Positions 1 through 8,000 of a stretch of DNA of 64,000 nt are shown piece after piece (the stretch's first letter is position 1; each line of letters begins with the position of its first letter). Source of the stretch: Oscillospiraceae bacterium (GTDB lineage: Bacteria; Bacillota; Clostridia; Oscillospirales; Ruminococcaceae); contig JAFTVU010000004.1 of the NCBI GenBank assembly GCA_017465665.1, forward strand, positions 42,845 to 106,844, in the 5' to 3' direction. The position numbers and the translations under genes were made by a program. The notes under the pieces are model-generated. The model saw only the letters and a list, made by a program, of their open reading frames with translations, was not told where the DNA came from and ran no database searches.

Positions 1-206
1 TTGTTATCATCTGCGAAAAGGATTCACACAAGGGCATGATAATCGGCAAGGGCGGTGAGAAGCTCAAGACTATCGGCTCTCTTGCACGCAAGGATATGGA
101 GGAGCTTCTGCAGGCAAAGGTAAATCTTCAGATGTTCGTAAAGGTCAAGGAGGACTGGCGTAACAGGGAGAGATTCATCGCGGATATGGGTCTTGCGGAT
201 GAGTAA
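1..206 (+). CDS. era: GTPase Era, C-terminal fragment (window edge)
   Basis: The reading frame is open from the first base (in frame from base 3) to a TAA at 204-206. About 67 residues are visible. They contain the KH RNA-binding signature [12 protein letters not shown] followed by AR(K)DME and the typical Era ending, in which a VKVKEDWRN stretch precedes the last residues. Era is a membrane-associated GTPase that binds the 3' end of 16S rRNA through this KH domain during 30S assembly. The GTPase domain lies upstream of the window. recO follows, as it often does in Firmicutes, but here two extra genes and a scar separate them. The last 42 bases (162-203) are repeated at 826-867. Confidence 0.88.
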   Translation, partial: VIICEKDSHKGMIIGKGGEKLKTIGSLARKDMEELLQAKVNLQMFVKVKEDWRNRERFIADMGLADE

Positions 207-227
207 AGCGTAATTTCGAGGTTTAGT

Positions 228-692
228 ATGAAGATAGAAAAGCGTATAAAAGAGACATTTGTTGTAATCGGCAAAGAAGGTTCAACGATGGATGGTCAAG
301 GCTTTATTCAAAAACTGTGGGAGGATGCAAATTCTCACTTCAATGAAGTTCAATCGTTAGCCAAGAAAGATGAAAATGGTAATTTGGTTGGTATTTGGGG
401 TGCAATGTCAGATTGTTCCCGTTCATACAAACCGTGGGAAGAAAACTTCAGCAAAGGGCTATACCTTGCAGGTGTTGAATGTGTTGACGATGCTGAAGCG
501 CCGAATGGATGGAAAAAATGGACGATTCCAGGTTTTGAATATATTTGCGTAGAAACCGAGAATGAAAATACTTTTGCTGAAGTTCTAAGCTATATGGGTG
601 CGAACAATATTGCATTGGTTGGTGCCGTTCATGATTTTACTTGTCCTGCAAGCGGAAAGAACTATATGTTTTTCCCAATCAGAAGCATCTGA
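228..692 (+). CDS. GyrI-like / effector-binding domain protein
   Basis: This 154-residue protein has no DNA-binding domain. Features of the GyrI-like (AraC effector-binding, SRPBCC-like) small-molecule fold are visible: an opening FVVIGKEG strand, a central block with an Asp-rich loop (VECVDDAEAP), a GWKKWTIPGFEY segment, and a terminal MFFPI strand. Such stand-alone domains bind or hydrolyse amphipathic small molecules or accompany MerR/AraC regulators. The same fold forms the C-terminal half of the AraC protein at 18299-19120. The ribosome binding site is weak (CGAGG). Base use is visibly more AT-rich than era, recO or mutS2, with many AAA, GAA and AAT codons, which suggests recent acquisition between era and recO. 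The family call is by pattern only. Confidence 0.72.
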   Translation: MKIEKRIKETFVVIGKEGSTMDGQGFIQKLWEDANSHFNEVQSLAKKDENGNLVGIWGAMSDCSRSYKPWEENFSKGLYLAGVECVDDAEAPNGWKKWTIPGFEYICVETENENTFAEVLSYMGANNIALVGAVHDFTCPASGKNYMFFPIRSI

Positions 693-722
693 TCACATTA
701 CAATTTGTTGTGGAGGTAAAAT

Positions 723-866
723 ATGCTCTACACATACGACGGCATCGTTGTCGGGCGGCGTGAGATAGGCGACAACAGCTGCTTTATCGACATACTGACG
801 GATGAGCAGGGCATCGTTGTGGCAAAACAGGGAGAGATTCATCGCGGACATGGGTCTTGCGGATGA
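723..866 (+). pseudogene. recO 5' fragment fused to era 3' fragment (duplication scar)
   Basis: Bases 723-825 match the first 103 bases of intact recO (1505-1607) with about nine differences, mostly synonymous, and keep a strong GGAGG ribosome binding site. At 821-826 the sequence switches to a copy of the last 42 bases of era (826-867 against 162-203, one mismatch), but in another frame, so translation stops at 864-866 after 47 codons. This is the junction expected from a tandem duplication of a segment running from the era end to the recO start. It cannot encode a working RecO. A 47-residue peptide could still be made because start and ribosome binding site are intact. Confidence 0.85.
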
Positions 867-884
867 GTGACAGGAGGTAGACGG

Positions 885-1487
885 ATGTTCAAGTGGAAGT
901 ATAAGAAATACGGTCTGAAGATAATTGACTGGCTCAAAAGTGTCTCCACAGGTCCTGAGGGCATCAGCATCGATAAAATGTTGCTTTGTGCATCGGGGCT
1001 TGCAGGATATGCGTGCCGTCAGGCGGTAAAAGAAAACCGTGAGCCTGTTATGGTTGTCGCCACAAAAAACAACAAGAATTTCTATATGGGCGATGCGGTG
1101 AACAGATATGTTCTTGAGGATAAGTACAGCGTCCTGAGTGCCTGCAACGCTTTTTTCGAGAACTACGCAAAGGTCGGAGAAGATATCCCCGATGTGACGG
1201 AGATAGTGAAAAAAGCCGTGCTCGGCATTGGCGATGAAAGCTACAGGCTATGGGGTCTCTATGAACCGGATAATATCTACTGTTCCGTCAGAAAGTACTG
1301 GAACGAGATATACGGCGAGATGATCGCACCTTGCTGTAAAAAGGCAGAGGAGATGCCTGTGCTGTTTGCCACCGTTCTTCAGAATATAATGGCGATTTCC
1401 TCGCAGGCCGCACCTGCACGGGAACTGTACTGCGACGCACTTGAATGTGTTATCTTTATTTCCAAAATGGACGATGATTCTATATAG
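885..1487 (+). CDS. hypothetical protein between era scar and recO
   Basis: This is a soluble-looking 200-residue protein that I do not recognise. The start at ATG 885 is chosen because AGGAGG lies 5-10 bases before it; an in-frame GTG at 867 overlaps the scar and has no ribosome binding site. The protein opens with a basic stretch (MFKWKYKKYG), has several Cys residues including an adjacent CC pair, and a MLLCASGLAGYACRQA helix near residue 35. No signal peptide or membrane segment is evident. The stop is 17 bases before recO, so it is probably cotranscribed with recO. Base composition resembles that of the core genes, unlike the AT-rich gene at 228. Confidence 0.65.
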   Translation: MFKWKYKKYGLKIIDWLKSVSTGPEGISIDKMLLCASGLAGYACRQAVKENREPVMVVATKNNKNFYMGDAVNRYVLEDKYSVLSACNAFFENYAKVGEDIPDVTEIVKKAVLGIGDESYRLWGLYEPDNIYCSVRKYWNEIYGEMIAPCCKKAEEMPVLFATVLQNIMAISSQAAPARELYCDALECVIFISKMDDDSI

Positions 1488-1504
1488 AAGCAGGGGAGGT
1501 CACC

Positions 1505-2263
1505 ATGCTTTTTACTTACGACGGCATCGTCGTCGGGCGGCGTGAGATAGGCGACAACAGCTGTTTCATCGATATACTGACGGATGAGCAGGGCATCGTT
1601 GAGGCAACGGCGCACGGCGCAAAGAAGATGAACAGCGCACTGCTGAGCTCAGCCTCGCTGTTTTCTTATTCCACATTCTGCCTTAACAAGACAAAGCTGA
1701 GGTACACCGTCAACAGCGCAAAGCCGAAGTACAGCTTCCACGAGATAGGCTCAGACATCGAGAAGCTGGCGCTGGCATCGTATTTCGCGCAGGCGGTGAA
1801 GTTCTGTACGCCTGAGGAGCAGAATCAGGACAGCATGGTGCGGTTTTTCGCCATCGCTTTGTTTGAGATAAACAAGGCTAAGCGCCTGGAAACGGTGCGC
1901 TCGGCATTCGAGTTCAGGTATTCTGCAATGTTGGGTTACCGTCCCGATCTGCGCGCGTGCTTCAACTGCGGATGCTATGAGCATGATGAGATGTTCTTCC
2001 TGCCCTCAAGGGGTGAGATAGTCTGCGGTGACTGCTTTGACAGGGATTACGGCGGACGTTATTTCGTGCTGCCTAAGGAAACGCTTTCTGCGCTGAGGAA
2101 TATCCTGTATGCGCCGCTTGACAGAGCGTTCCGTTTTAATATATCGGGAGATGCGGCGGCGGTGCTGTCCCGCGTTACCGAGAGCTATTTTCTCTCTCAT
2201 ACGGAGAGAACTTTCCCCGCGCTGGAATATTACAAGGGTATAAGAATAGACAATATCGTGTAA
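1505..2263 (+). CDS. recO: DNA repair protein RecO
   Basis: RecO anneals single strands and, with RecR, loads RecA at SSB-coated gaps in the RecFOR recombination pathway. The 252-residue length is typical. The N-terminal OB-fold carries the family opening YDGIVVGRREIGDNS and the ATAHGAKKMNSAL motif. The helical middle contains the zinc-binding cluster CFNCGC...VCGDC at about residues 153-178. The ATG at 1505 follows GGGAGG. The gene lies in the era-recO-mutS2 neighbourhood. A degenerate second copy of its first 103 bases lies at 723-825. Confidence 0.95.
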   Translation: MLFTYDGIVVGRREIGDNSCFIDILTDEQGIVEATAHGAKKMNSALLSSASLFSYSTFCLNKTKLRYTVNSAKPKYSFHEIGSDIEKLALASYFAQAVKFCTPEEQNQDSMVRFFAIALFEINKAKRLETVRSAFEFRYSAMLGYRPDLRACFNCGCYEHDEMFFLPSRGEIVCGDCFDRDYGGRYFVLPKETLSALRNILYAPLDRAFRFNISGDAAAVLSRVTESYFLSHTERTFPALEYYKGIRIDNIV

Positions 2264-2278
2264 TGCTGGAGGTTTGGT

Positions 2279-3565
2279 ATGGCTAAGGGTAATTATATTC
2301 ACTGCGACGGATGCGGTATAACCTATGAGAATAAAGGCACAGGCTGCTGCCCGAACTGCGGCGCGTCTGCGGCAGTATTACCAAAGGGTATAGCAAGCCT
2401 TGATGATATGCGTTTTGATTCGGACAGACTTGCGCTGAAGAACTATCTTGTGCTGCTTATAACTGTTGTGGTACTTGCAGGTATCAGCCTGTGGATGGCT
2501 TCTGTTGCAGGCGGCAGAGCTGCGGAGTACCGCGAGACATATGAGCAGGTAAGGGCGGTTGTTGACAGCGGTGCTTACGCCGAGGCTCTTGATGAATACA
2601 ACACTATGAAGAGCAAGATCGAGAGCGGAAATTATCGCTTTACCGACGAGGAGCTGCAGGCATATTACGAGGCAGAGGCTGCATTTTCGCAGCTGCCCGC
2701 TAATATATACCAGAGCCTTGCCGAAGCAAAGGGCGAGCTTTCGTATCTGAATGCAATGACAGTGATGAATGTGATATCCGCGGCTGTCTATGTCATTTCG
2801 GTGATACTGGTGCTGCTGAGATTCAGGATTTCTTTCAGGATACTGATGGGCGCATGTATATTAGGTATAGCGATTCAGGTCATACTTGAGCTCTGGGGTC
2901 TTCTGGGGATGGGCACGAGCTTATCCGTACACAGGATCATGATATATATTATGGGCTGTATTCCTCTGATAAGAGAGTGCGTGGGCAATGATATGCTGAT
3001 AAACGGTGCGTTTTCGTCATCCTCTAAGGCTGTGTCTGTTTCCGCCGCAAATGCTCCTGTGGGAGCGGCAATGCCCAAGGTGCAGGAGCTGTACAGCTTT
3101 GAGGATATGCCTGAGCTTTCGGGTATGAGAGGTCTTGAGGATGCTCAGCCGCTTGAAAGTCAGGATGCTGACGACGAGGACGACGTTATGGACGAGATAG
3201 CGCCCATCGGTGTTGAGCAGACGCGCTCCGAAGCGCCTGTGTTCAAGCCGTCCGATGTTGCGCCTGAGGTGCAGCCTGTAGTTCCGCTGACGAATTATCG
3301 TGTGGGTGACAGTGTTACGGATGATGGCGAGAATGTGGCGGTAACTCCGCTGGCACGTCCGATGTTCGAGGTGGATATGATGGATACTGAGTCCATGCCG
3401 GATATAGGCGGCGATGTGCCTGAGGATTCTCCTGCAATGACAGTCAGTGCGGATATGTCCTCGCCCACAGCAGATAAGCCTGTGGGTATCTGGTTCTGCT
3501 CCGTGTGCGGAAACCTTAACGAGCATGTAAAGGTGTGCAACGGCTGTGGAAGTCCAATAAAATAA
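2279..3565 (+). CDS. double zinc-ribbon membrane protein, unknown function
   Basis: A 428-residue protein bracketed by two short zinc ribbons: CDGCGITYENKGTGCCPNCG at residues 5-24 and CSVCGNLNEHVKVCNGCG at the extreme C-terminus. Hydrophobic segments occur at about residues 56-76 (LVLLITVVVLAGISLWMA) and as a cluster near residues 160-235, with a helical, probably exposed loop between them. The region from about 250 to 405 is acidic, Pro/Asp-rich and likely disordered. Both zinc ribbons should face the cytoplasm if there is an even number of membrane spans. It starts 15 bases after recO with GGAGG before ATG and is followed by mutS2, so it appears cotranscribed. The role is unknown. Confidence 0.82.
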   Translation: MAKGNYIHCDGCGITYENKGTGCCPNCGASAAVLPKGIASLDDMRFDSDRLALKNYLVLLITVVVLAGISLWMASVAGGRAAEYRETYEQVRAVVDSGAYAEALDEYNTMKSKIESGNYRFTDEELQAYYEAEAAFSQLPANIYQSLAEAKGELSYLNAMTVMNVISAAVYVISVILVLLRFRISFRILMGACILGIAIQVILELWGLLGMGTSLSVHRIMIYIMGCIPLIRECVGNDMLINGAFSSSSKAVSVSAANAPVGAAMPKVQELYSFEDMPELSGMRGLEDAQPLESQDADDEDDVMDEIAPIGVEQTRSEAPVFKPSDVAPEVQPVVPLTNYRVGDSVTDDGENVAVTPLARPMFEVDMMDTESMPDIGGDVPEDSPAMTVSADMSSPTADKPVGIWFCSVCGNLNEHVKVCNGCGSPIK

Positions 3566-3595
3566 TGGCGCGTTTTTATGAAAACGAGGTAATAA

Positions 3596-5974
3596 ATGAA
3601 TAAATATTATAAAAAATTAGAGCTCGACAAGATACTGGAGCTTCTTGCCGAGCAGACATACAGTGATACCTGCCGTGAGCAGGCACTGAAATTAAAGCCC
3701 GTGTTCGATGCGGATAAGATGCGTTCCGAGTTGAAAAAGACGGATGATGCGTTCAAGCTCTCCGCAAAGTTCGGCACACCGAGATTCCGCAGGATAAAGG
3801 ATATCACAGGCTCACTCAAGCGCTGCAAGAGTGGTTCGGCGCTCGGCTTCCGTGAGCTGCTTGACGTGGCTGAGATACTGCGTGAAACAGGTATGCTGTG
3901 CGATTGGTACAGCCAGTGCTCCAACATTGAAAACAGCCTTGATGAATACTTCACCGAGCTGTATCCTATCAAGAACCTTGAGCAGCGTATTTCCGACAGC
4001 ATCATCTCCGAGGAGGAGATGGCGGACAGCGCAAGCCCCGAGCTTGCCTCCATACGAAAGAGGATAGTAAGGCAGGGACTGAACATCCGTGAGCAGCTGG
4101 ATAAGCTCATCAAGAACAAGAATACGCAGAAATATCTGCAGGAGAATATCGTCACCATGCGTGACGGAAGATACGTTGTGCCTGTGCGCTCCGAGCACAA
4201 GAACGATGTCCCCGGTCTGGTGCATGACACCTCGGCTACGGGTCAGACATTCTTTATCGAGCCTATGAGCGTAGTTGAGGCAAACAACGAGATACGCGTG
4301 CTGAAATCCCGCGAGCAGGCGGAGATAGAGCGTATCACCCGTGAGCTTTCCGAGCAGGTAGGTGAGAACGCCGACGCCATCATGAACAATTTCCGTGTGG
4401 CAGAGATACTGGAGCTGTATTTTGCAAAGGCAAATCTCGGCGCGAAGATGAAAGGCGTTGCGGCGGAGATATCGGACGAGCCAAAGGTAGTTCTGCATAA
4501 TGCAAGACATCCTCTTATAAACGCAGATACCGTAGTGCCTATTTCCGTGGAGATAGGCGAGAGCTATGATTGCCTTATCATCACAGGCCCTAATACGGGC
4601 GGTAAGACAGTAGCTATCAAGACAGTGGGTCTGCTGACGCTCATGACCATGTGCGGACTTATGATACCTGCGGGCGACGGTAGCGTTATCGGCGTTTTCG
4701 GCGGTATATATGTGGATATCGGAGATGAGCAGAGCATCGAACAGAGCCTGTCTACTTTCTCCTCGCACATGACCAATGTTATAAAGATACTGGGCATGGC
4801 GGATGAGCGCTCGCTGGTGCTGATAGACGAGCTTGGCAGCGGTACTGACCCTGTAGAGGGTGCGGCGCTTGCCGTATCCATCCTTACCACACTGAAGAAT
4901 TATTCCGCCAAGGTAGTTGCCACAACGCACTATCAGGAGGTAAAGATGTTCGCACTTGAAACAGATGGCGTTGAGAACGCCTGCTGTGAGTTCGATGTGA
5001 ACACACTTAAGCCTACCTACCGCGTTATCGTGGGCGTACCGGGTAAATCCAATGCGTTTGCGATATCCTCAAAGCTTGGCATGCCTGATGATGTCATCGG
5101 CCTTGCAGAGAGCCTTGTAAGCTCAGAAAACAAGCGATTTGAGCAGGTGGTGGACGCTCTGGAAAGATCCCGTCAGGAGCTGGAGGAGCTGAAAGAGAGC
5201 ATAGCTGTATCCGAGCGCAACGCAAAGATGACCGAAAGCGAGCTGAAGCAGAAGCTTTCCGAGCTTGAGGCTCAGAAAGAAAAGGAGCTGGAGAACGCAC
5301 GTCAGCGTGCCATGAGCATAATCGAGGAGACCCGTATGCGCTCCAACATGCTGCTGAATGAGCTGGACGAGATAAAGAAGATCAAGGACAAGGAAGAGTT
5401 CCGCAAGCGCCACAGTGCGGCTAAATCGGGCGTTGGCGGTGCTCTTAACAAGATGCACGATGAGGCTAACCCTGTGATGGAGCGCAGAACGGATGAATAT
5501 GTTCTTCCGAGACCGCTCAAGGCAGGCGATACCGTAATGCTTGCGGATACCCGCAAGGAGGGTACTCTGCTGACAGTGCCGAATATGTCGGGCGCGTGCT
5601 TTGTGCAGGTTGGTATGATGAAAGTCAAGACCAATCAGAAGAACCTGCGCCTTATCGATAACACCAAGAAGCAGTCTGCTCCTGTAGGCGGCAAGGTGAA
5701 GAAGCAGCTTAAATCAAATATGGAGCGCAAGGGCACACTGGAGCTTGACATCCGCGGCATGATGGGTGACGAGGGTGTGCTGGAGGTGGAGCGCTTTATC
5801 GACAGCTCTATCCTCGGCGGTATCCATTCCGTAACAATAATCCACGGCAAGGGTACAGGCGCACTGAGAGCCGCAGTGCATCAGGCGCTCAAGACCAATC
5901 CCTCTGTAAAGAGCTATCGTCTCGGTGCTTACGGCGAGGGCGAAGCAGGCGTTACTGTTGTGGAGCTGAAATGA
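3596..5974 (+). CDS. mutS2: MutS2 family endonuclease / ribosome collision factor
   Basis: The 792-residue length is typical. In order it has the MutS clamp/lever domains (residues 1-300), the ATPase with Walker A GPNTGGKT at residues 331-338, the Walker B region LVLIDELGSGTDP, and the ABC-type STFSSHM motif. A long Glu/Lys-rich coiled coil spans about 510-640, followed by a KOW-like linker and a C-terminal Smr nuclease domain (about 718-792) with LDIRGMMGDE and HGKGTGALR. Family work links MutS2 to suppression of homologous recombination and, in Bacillus, to splitting of collided ribosomes. The ribosome binding site is GAGG before ATG 3596. A hairpin terminator follows at 5999. Confidence 0.97.
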   Translation: MNKYYKKLELDKILELLAEQTYSDTCREQALKLKPVFDADKMRSELKKTDDAFKLSAKFGTPRFRRIKDITGSLKRCKSGSALGFRELLDVAEILRETGMLCDWYSQCSNIENSLDEYFTELYPIKNLEQRISDSIISEEEMADSASPELASIRKRIVRQGLNIREQLDKLIKNKNTQKYLQENIVTMRDGRYVVPVRSEHKNDVPGLVHDTSATGQTFFIEPMSVVEANNEIRVLKSREQAEIERITRELSEQVGENADAIMNNFRVAEILELYFAKANLGAKMKGVAAEISDEPKVVLHNARHPLINADTVVPISVEIGESYDCLIITGPNTGGKTVAIKTVGLLTLMTMCGLMIPAGDGSVIGVFGGIYVDIGDEQSIEQSLSTFSSHMTNVIKILGMADERSLVLIDELGSGTDPVEGAALAVSILTTLKNYSAKVVATTHYQEVKMFALETDGVENACCEFDVNTLKPTYRVIVGVPGKSNAFAISSKLGMPDDVIGLAESLVSSENKRFEQVVDALERSRQELEELKESIAVSERNAKMTESELKQKLSELEAQKEKELENARQRAMSIIEETRMRSNMLLNELDEIKKIKDKEEFRKRHSAAKSGVGGALNKMHDEANPVMERRTDEYVLPRPLKAGDTVMLADTRKEGTLLTVPNMSGACFVQVGMMKVKTNQKNLRLIDNTKKQSAPVGGKVKKQLKSNMERKGTLELDIRGMMGDEGVLEVERFIDSSILGGIHSVTIIHGKGTGALRAAVHQALKTNPSVKSYRLGAYGEGEAGVTVVELK

Positions 5975-5998
5975 TAATATAAGATCTGCGAACATTAA

Positions 5999-6034
5999 AA
6001 AGCCACTTTTGATATTGATGTCAAAAGTGGCTTT
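5999..6034 (+). terminator. hairpin terminator after mutS2
   Basis: A perfect 14-bp stem (5999-6012 with 6021-6034) encloses an 8-nt loop. The 3' arm ends in TTT, so the U-tract is short. It lies 25 bases after the mutS2 stop and just before the DUF5131 promoter. A related hairpin occurs at 11469-11505. Confidence 0.7.
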
Positions 6035-6049
6035 ATGTTGTTCATGGCA

Positions 6050-6078
6050 TTGACTTTATGTGGATGCTCTGTTATAAT
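6050..6078 (+). promoter_or_regulatory. sigma-A promoter of the DUF5131 gene
   Basis: TTGACT at 6050-6055 and TATAAT at 6073-6078 are separated by 17 nt. The sequence downstream (GATAAATAAG, then ATTTG) is shared with the orphan promoter at 11513-11541. Confidence 0.8.
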
Positions 6079-6116
6079 TAATTCGATGATAAATAAGAAT
6101 TTGACGAGGTGAGAAT

Positions 6117-6833
6117 ATGGCGATGTGGGATCCGTGGAGAGGCTGTAAAAAATGCAGTGATGGTTGTCTGCATTGCTATATCCACAAGGGTGATGCAAAG
6201 CGCGGAATTGATACAGGTATTATTGAAAAGACCAAGGATTTTACCAAGCCCGTTGAACTCTTGAAGAACGGCAGTTACAAAATGAAACCGGGCATTGTAT
6301 ATACCTGTTTTTCCACTGATTTTCTGATTGAAGAAGCGGATGCCTGGCGTAAGGAATGCTGGCAGATGATAAGAAAGCGTGAGGATTGCACGTTTCTCTT
6401 TCTCACAAAGCGCATTGACAGATTTATGGAATGTATCCCTGATGATTGGGGTGACGGCTATGAAAATGTTGTTGTTTGCTGTACGATAGAAAACCAAAAG
6501 AATGCCGATTATAGGCTCGGTATTTTTTCAAAGCTCCCGATCAGACATAAGTGCATCACCGCACAACCGCTTATCGAAGCCGTCAACATTGAACGATATC
6601 TTGAAGATATTGAGCTTGTGGTAGTTGGCGGTGAATCGGATACGAATGCAAGACCGCTCAACTATGATTGGGTGCTTGATATCAGAGAGCAATGCATCAC
6701 CAAAAATGTATCCTTTGAATTCAGGCAATGCGGAACACACTTTATCAAGGATAGCAAGAGATATAGATTGCAGACAAAGGATCTGTGTGCTCAGGCGAAA
6801 AAAGCGGAAATTAATTTTAAGGCTTGCAGATAG
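6117..6833 (+). CDS. DUF5131 (Gp37/Gp68-like) family protein
   Basis: This 238-residue protein begins WDPWRGCKKCSDGCLHCYI, the Cys-rich opening of the DUF5131/Gp37-Gp68 family. The C-x3-C-x2-C spacing resembles a radical-SAM cluster motif. Further family features are FLFLTKR near residue 95, a VVVCCTIENQ strand, a PLIEAV block and VVGGES near residue 165. The biochemical role is not established to my knowledge. The family name comes from phage proteins, but no other phage gene lies nearby. The start has GAGGTGAG before ATG 6117. The gene is monocistronic, flanked by its own promoter and a bidirectional hairpin, and is AT-richer than its neighbours, suggesting a mobile single-gene cassette. 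Confidence 0.82.
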   Translation: MAMWDPWRGCKKCSDGCLHCYIHKGDAKRGIDTGIIEKTKDFTKPVELLKNGSYKMKPGIVYTCFSTDFLIEEADAWRKECWQMIRKREDCTFLFLTKRIDRFMECIPDDWGDGYENVVVCCTIENQKNADYRLGIFSKLPIRHKCITAQPLIEAVNIERYLEDIELVVVGGESDTNARPLNYDWVLDIREQCITKNVSFEFRQCGTHFIKDSKRYRLQTKDLCAQAKKAEINFKACR

Positions 6834-6861
6834 ATTTCAATTTGTAGGTGAGATAATAACA

Positions 6862-6897
6862 AAATCCAGAGAAGAAAATCTGATCTTCTCTGGATTT
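6862..6897. terminator. bidirectional hairpin terminator
   Basis: A perfect 13-bp stem (6862-6874 with 6885-6897) has a 10-nt loop. It lies between the convergent DUF5131 and AraC-GGDEF genes and has A/T-rich flanks on both sides. The 3' arm of a similar hairpin recurs at 11692-11724. Confidence 0.7.
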
Positions 6898-6943
6898 ACT
6901 TATTTACTGCGGTTTTGTTTATTCTCCGCAGCTCTTTTAAGGC

Positions 6944-7771
6944 TTACTCGTTATAGAATTCGACCTTGCCGATCTCAGAGGCGTTGCAGATCGTATTTCT
7001 CAGACGGGAGAAAAGCTCATCGTATCTGTACGGTCTGGAATTGTATTTCACTGCGCCTGTCCTCAGGGCAACGGGTATCTCCTTGCCCTCGAAGATGACG
7101 GGCTGATCGTTCCTGGCTATGATGCTTTCCGCCAGCTTCTCCACATCGGCAGGGTCGGAAAGACCTGTTATCATGGCAAATTCATCGCCGCCCACCCTGA
7201 ACACAGCCATGTCATCGCCTGCTGCCTCATCTATGCGGCGGAATGCCTCCAGGATGACCTCGTCACCTGCCTTGTGTCCGTAGTCCCTGTTTATCGGCGT
7301 CAGGTGCGATACATCAAAGCACAGCACATAAGTATCCGCTTTGGAGCGTAAAAAATCGTAAAGTTCAGAAAGATCTACCTTGCGTCCCATATAATTTCCT
7401 CCTACGTTGTTTTCGTCAGCGATCAGACGCGGGAAGATATCTGCATTCCTGTACTTGTCACGGAATGCGGACGGAGATACTCCCCACAGCCTTGTAAAAG
7501 CTCTTGTAAAGACCTCGGGAGAGTTGTACTGATACCTGAACGCTATATCGGTGATGGTCATATCGCCGCGCAGGATATCCTTTGCGCTGTTGGCAAGGCG
7601 GCGCTTGGAGATATATTCCTTTATGCTGGTATGTGAGCAGTAGCGCCATATCTTCTGCAGGCTTGAAAGCGAACAGCAGCACGCATCTGCGATATCCTGC
7701 TGGGTCATTTCCTCACATAGCCTGTTTTCGATATAATCCAGTGCGTCGGCAAAGATATAGAAGCTGGTCAA
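6944..7771 (-). CDS. AraC-type HTH fused to GGDEF domain
   Basis: A 275-residue fusion. Residues 1-105 are an AraC/XylS double helix-turn-helix (QQDIADACCCSLSSLQKIW, then ITDIAFRYQYNSPEVFTRAFTR). Residues about 120-275 form a GGDEF domain with an intact RVGGDEFAM signature and LCFDVSHLTPINRDYG matching the DxDxFKxxND region. GGDEF domains make cyclic di-GMP from GTP. Fusion to AraC DNA binding suggests direct coupling of transcription and second messenger. I place the start at TTG 7771, preceded by AAAGGAG; the frame stays open further upstream to 7942 but without a ribosome binding site. It is divergent from dinB. Whether the cyclase is active is not provable from sequence. Confidence 0.85.
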   Translation of the reverse strand: MTSFYIFADALDYIENRLCEEMTQQDIADACCCSLSSLQKIWRYCSHTSIKEYISKRRLANSAKDILRGDMTITDIAFRYQYNSPEVFTRAFTRLWGVSPSAFRDKYRNADIFPRLIADENNVGGNYMGRKVDLSELYDFLRSKADTYVLCFDVSHLTPINRDYGHKAGDEVILEAFRRIDEAAGDDMAVFRVGGDEFAMITGLSDPADVEKLAESIIARNDQPVIFEGKEIPVALRTGAVKYNSRPYRYDELFSRLRNTICNASEIGKVEFYNE

Positions 7772-7815
7772 GGCACGGCACTCCTTTCGTGGTCTTGTGG
7801 AATATGTGTACACAG

Positions 7816-7831
7816 GAAAGAACGTTCTTTC
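7816..7831. promoter_or_regulatory. perfect 16-bp palindrome upstream of AraC-GGDEF gene
   Basis: GAAAGAACGTTCTTTC is self-complementary over all 16 bases. It lies 45 bases upstream of the AraC-GGDEF start in the divergent region shared with dinB, a plausible operator position. The binding protein is unknown. Confidence 0.5.
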
Positions 7832-7900
7832 TGTATATATTCTAACACAAAATGCAGCGGTTGTCTTGATTTTCTGAGTAAATTTGCGGAAAAATCTCCT

Positions 7901-7988
7901 AGTTCTCAAAATGTTCCGAAATACGCTTGACAAAGTTATCAAAATGGGGTATAATCATGTTGTTTCTTAAAGTTCTCAAAAAGTTCTC
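7901..7988 (+). repeat. direct repeats flanking the dinB promoter
   Basis: AGTTCTCAAAATGTTC at 7901-7916 and AGTTCTCAAAAAGTTC at 7971-7986 flank the dinB promoter, one upstream of the -35 and one downstream of the -10. GTTC half-sites are reminiscent of Gram-positive SOS boxes, but the orientation is direct rather than inverted. Confidence 0.5.
7927..7955 (+). promoter_or_regulatory. consensus sigma-A promoter of dinB
   Basis: TTGACA at 7927-7932 and TATAAT at 7950-7955 with a 17-nt spacer. It is a perfect consensus, so a repressor would be expected to keep it silent. Confidence 0.88.
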
Positions 7989-8000
7989 ATAGGAGGCGAC

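Noticed and set aside
6117-6833. Prophage remnant suggested by the Gp37/Gp68 family name
   Set aside because: No integrase, structural or lysis gene lies nearby; the gene is a single unit between core genes.
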